DNA from: GCA-2731375 sp964462145
GTDB taxonomy: Bacteria; Pseudomonadota; Alphaproteobacteria; GCA-2731375
DNA: 7,393 nucleotides
NCBI GenBank assembly: GCA_964462145.1
Contig: CAYWYB010000279.1
Location: forward strand, 1-7,393
Direction: 5' to 3'
Position 1 is the stretch's first letter. Each line of letters opens with the position of its first letter. Both the position numbers and the translations under genes were made by a program. Shown here in pieces: positions 5,743 to 7,393 of the stretch. Under the pieces are notes generated by a model. The model made no database searches and was not told where the DNA came from. It worked only from the letters and a program-made list of their open reading frames with translations.

Positions 5743-5826
5743 ATGTCGGCTGGACATACTACCGCCTCCTGGCAAGGTAGAGTAAAGTGGCAAACCGTTA
5801 GCCGAAATTTTATGTATCGCGTTCCT

Positions 5827-5831
5827 GGAGG
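5827..5831 (+). promoter_or_regulatory. Ribosome binding site that decides the CoA transferase start
   Basis: GGAGG abuts the ATG at 5832 with no spacer, so that codon is unlikely to be used. The in-frame ATG at 5844 is 12 bases away, slightly long but workable, and gives a usual family N-terminus. Confidence 0.5.
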
Positions 5832-5843
5832 ATGAGTAACCAC

Positions 5844-6962
5844 ATGCCGACCGCACCAATGGCGGGGATCCGTGTAATTGATTTTACCACCGTGATCGCC
5901 GGCCCATATTGTACCCGCTTGCTTTCCGATTGCGGCGCCGAGGTCATCAAGATCGAGTCCGAAGTGGGCGATCTCATTCGTGCCGTGCCGCCCATCAGCG
6001 ATGGCGCCAGCTCTTATTTCGCGCATCTTAATTGCGGCAAGAAGAGCGCTGTGTTGGATCTGCGCAGCGAGGATGGCCTATCGGCGGCCCGGAAATTGAT
6101 CGCCAGCGCGGATGTGGTGGTGGAGAATTTTCGTCCCGGCGTGATGAAGCGCCTGGGTCTCGATTATGCGACGCTGGCCGCGGATCATCCCGACCTGATC
6201 TATTGCGCCATTTCAGGCTTTGGCCAGACCGGCCCGCGCGCCATGGAGCCCGCCTACGCGCCCATGATCCATGCCGGCAGCGGCCTGGACATGGCGCAGT
6301 TGCAGTATCAGGATGAATTGACCCGGCCGGAGAAATGCGGTGTCTACACCGCCGACGTAATGTCCGCGATCTTTGCCTTCGGCGCCATTCAGACGGCTCT
6401 TTTGGGTAAGGAGCGCAATGGCGTCGGCCAGTTCGTTGATGTGGCATTGATGGACTCGGTTATTAATCTGCTGGTCTATGAATGCCAGCTGGGGCAATTT
6501 CCCGATGCGCCGGCGCGGATCCTGTATCCGCCGACCGCCACCTTGGACGGTTTCATCATCATTACGCCCATTGGCCAGAGAATATTCGAGGACATGGCTG
6601 ACGCCATGGGCCATCCGGAATGGAAGACCGACCCCCGCTTCTCCACCGCGCCCGCCCGGCGAGAGAATTGGGACGATGTGGTCAATGGCATGGAAAGCTG
6701 GACCTCGACCCGGACCGCGCGCGACTGCGAAGATCTGTTGATCGCCGCCGGCGTGCCCTGTTCCCGCTATCGAACTGTGAGTGAGGCCATGACCGACGAG
6801 CAAAGCGTGGCCCGTGGCGTTATGGCAAAGGTGGAAGATGCCGACGGCGGTTTCCTGGTGCCCAACCCACCCTTCAAATTTGGCGACGGTACGGTCGGCG
6901 TGGTCCCAACCGCGCCGGGCCTTGGCGAGCATACGGAGGAACTGCTGGCCAGCTTGAAGTGA
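5844..6962 (+). CDS. Family III CoA transferase (CaiB/BaiF)
   Basis: This 372-residue protein is a family III CoA transferase, the group including formyl-CoA transferase, CaiB and alpha-methylacyl-CoA racemase. It moves CoA between carboxylic acids in the cytoplasm, or racemises an acyl-CoA. Family marks, numbered from this start: GIRVIDFTTVIAGPYCTRLL (8-27), GAEVIKIE (31-38), NCGKKSAVLDLRSEDG (63-78), ADVVVENFRPGVMKRLGLDY (89-108), ISGFGQTGP (123-131) and the region CGVYTADVMSA (165-175), where Asp171 fits the catalytic aspartate that forms the acyl anhydride. GQFVDVALMDS and the C-terminal GLGEHTEELL are also typical, and the length is normal. The substrate cannot be read from sequence. It stands alone after a terminator and converges with the dioxygenase-family gene. 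Starting at 5832 instead would add four residues. Confidence 0.92.
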   Translation: MPTAPMAGIRVIDFTTVIAGPYCTRLLSDCGAEVIKIESEVGDLIRAVPPISDGASSYFAHLNCGKKSAVLDLRSEDGLSAARKLIASADVVVENFRPGVMKRLGLDYATLAADHPDLIYCAISGFGQTGPRAMEPAYAPMIHAGSGLDMAQLQYQDELTRPEKCGVYTADVMSAIFAFGAIQTALLGKERNGVGQFVDVALMDSVINLLVYECQLGQFPDAPARILYPPTATLDGFIIITPIGQRIFEDMADAMGHPEWKTDPRFSTAPARRENWDDVVNGMESWTSTRTARDCEDLLIAAGVPCSRYRTVSEAMTDEQSVARGVMAKVEDADGGFLVPNPPFKFGDGTVGVVPTAPGLGEHTEELLASLK

Positions 6963-7005
6963 CGGCGGATACTGGTTTCCGAGCCGCTATCCGTGCGGCC
7001 TGAAG
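6963..7005. terminator. Possible weak bidirectional terminator between convergent genes
   Basis: CGGATA (6966-6971) can pair with TATCCG (6988-6993) across a 16-base loop, in the short gap between the convergent CoA transferase and dioxygenase-family genes. There is no T run on either side, so this rests on position and a six-base-pair stem only. Confidence 0.25.
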
Positions 7006-7350
7006 CTATGGCTTGTCTTCAAACAGGCTTAGCTTTAAGGGCAGGATTTCGCCCATCCAGATTGGCCAGTCGCGGTGATCTTCAAGGTCGGCGCCGGTGT
7101 TGGGATGCAGGAACACCGTCAGGCCACGGCGGTTCAGCATCAACCACGGAACCAGGGTGGCGAAGGCATCGGCACGGAACTTGACCTGATAGCTCCACCT
7201 TGGGTGGGGCCCGACCAGTTTTTCGTGCCAGCGGCCCATTTCGATATTGAAATTCGCCTCAATCTCTTCGCGCAGGGCGCGCGCGGGCTCCCGGCTATCC
7301 GCATCGAAATAAACATGTGCGTGATAGTCCTGAATGGCACTAGCCCGCAT
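7006..7350 (-). CDS. DOPA 4,5-dioxygenase family protein
   Basis: This 114-residue protein has the typical pattern of the small DOPA 4,5-dioxygenase family, first known from fungal betalain biosynthesis (DodA) and widespread in bacteria with unclear roles. Visible family residues are YHAHVYFD (9-16), GRWHEKLVGPHPRWSYQVKF (39-58), VPWLMLNRRGLTVFLHP (67-83), TGADLEDH (85-92) and the W-x-G near the C-terminus. Conserved histidines 10, 12, 42, 49, 82 and 92 are candidates for metal binding and catalysis; the family is expected to cleave catechol-type rings with oxygen, but bacterial substrates are mostly unknown. Length is complete. The ATG at 7350 is the only in-frame start before the conserved YHAHVYFD, and it overlaps the stop of a possible upstream gene (TAATG). 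It is convergent with the CoA transferase gene and unrelated to the arsenic unit as far as can be seen. Confidence 0.9.
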   Translation of the reverse strand: MRASAIQDYHAHVYFDADSREPARALREEIEANFNIEMGRWHEKLVGPHPRWSYQVKFRADAFATLVPWLMLNRRGLTVFLHPNTGADLEDHRDWPIWMGEILPLKLSLFEDKP

Positions 7351-7393
7351 TATTCATGGCGGCCACCTGGTTTGAACAGGACGCGCGGTATCT
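7350..7393 (-). CDS. Possible C-terminal end of an upstream gene (partial)
   Basis: On the minus strand the last bases read as an open frame ending in IPRVLFKPGGRHE and a TAA stop (7352-7350). The stop overlaps the ATG of the dioxygenase-family gene as TAATG, a common sign of translational coupling within an operon. Only 13 full codons are visible, so neither the protein family nor the reality of the gene can be judged. Confidence 0.35.
   Translation of the reverse strand, partial: IPRVLFKPGGRHE

Noticed and set aside
6213..6932. Minus-strand open frame opposite the CoA transferase gene
   Set aside because: It is a shadow of a gene with clear family motifs and has no recognisable domain of its own.
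7356..7393. Plus-strand frame beginning ATG GCG GCC at the window edge
   Set aside because: It has no ribosome site, lies opposite the minus-strand TAATG junction, and only 12 codons are visible.

Overview
The window looks like chromosomal DNA of an alphaproteobacterium, possibly from the Rhodospirillales. The reasons are a free-standing PAS_5-type protein, a histidine kinase core of the PleC/DivJ type, GC-rich third codon positions and GGAGG/AAGGAG ribosome sites. The taxonomic guess is inference. I see no tRNA, rRNA, CRISPR array, transposase or integrase.

Layout. (1) Positions 156-647 hold a small PAS_5 protein, followed at 780-2072 by a soluble GAF histidine kinase with no receiver domain; both are on the plus strand and look like signalling genes. 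(2) After a 260-base intergenic stretch with several hairpins, 2333-3367 encodes a PLP enzyme of the D-cysteine desulfhydrase / ACC deaminase family; its residues point away from ACC deaminase. (3) Positions 3491-5682 form a compact four-gene unit: an 88-residue Met/Cys-containing membrane protein, a SigZ-like ECF sigma factor with a Cys-bearing C-terminal tail (ATGA overlap with the gene before), an assembly gap of 10 Ns, an arsenite S-adenosylmethionine methyltransferase (ArsM), and a tandem AhpD/carboxymuconolactone decarboxylase-like protein. The unit ends in a very clear intrinsic terminator at 5709-5742. (4) Positions 5844-6962 encode a family III CoA transferase (CaiB/BaiF), which converges with a small DOPA 4,5-dioxygenase family gene at 7006-7350 on the minus strand. 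The last 44 bases may be the tail of another minus-strand gene joined to it by a TAATG overlap.

The most interesting part is the 3491-5682 unit. ArsM methylates trivalent arsenic, the AhpD-like protein could supply thiol/disulfide or peroxide chemistry, and the sigma factor could switch the unit on. No ArsR-type repressor, no arsenite efflux pump and no classical anti-sigma factor is visible in the window. The working hypothesis is a metalloid or thiol stress module controlled by a sigma factor that may sense its signal through its own cysteines, or through the small membrane protein encoded just before it. The gene calls are solid; the sensing model is inference.
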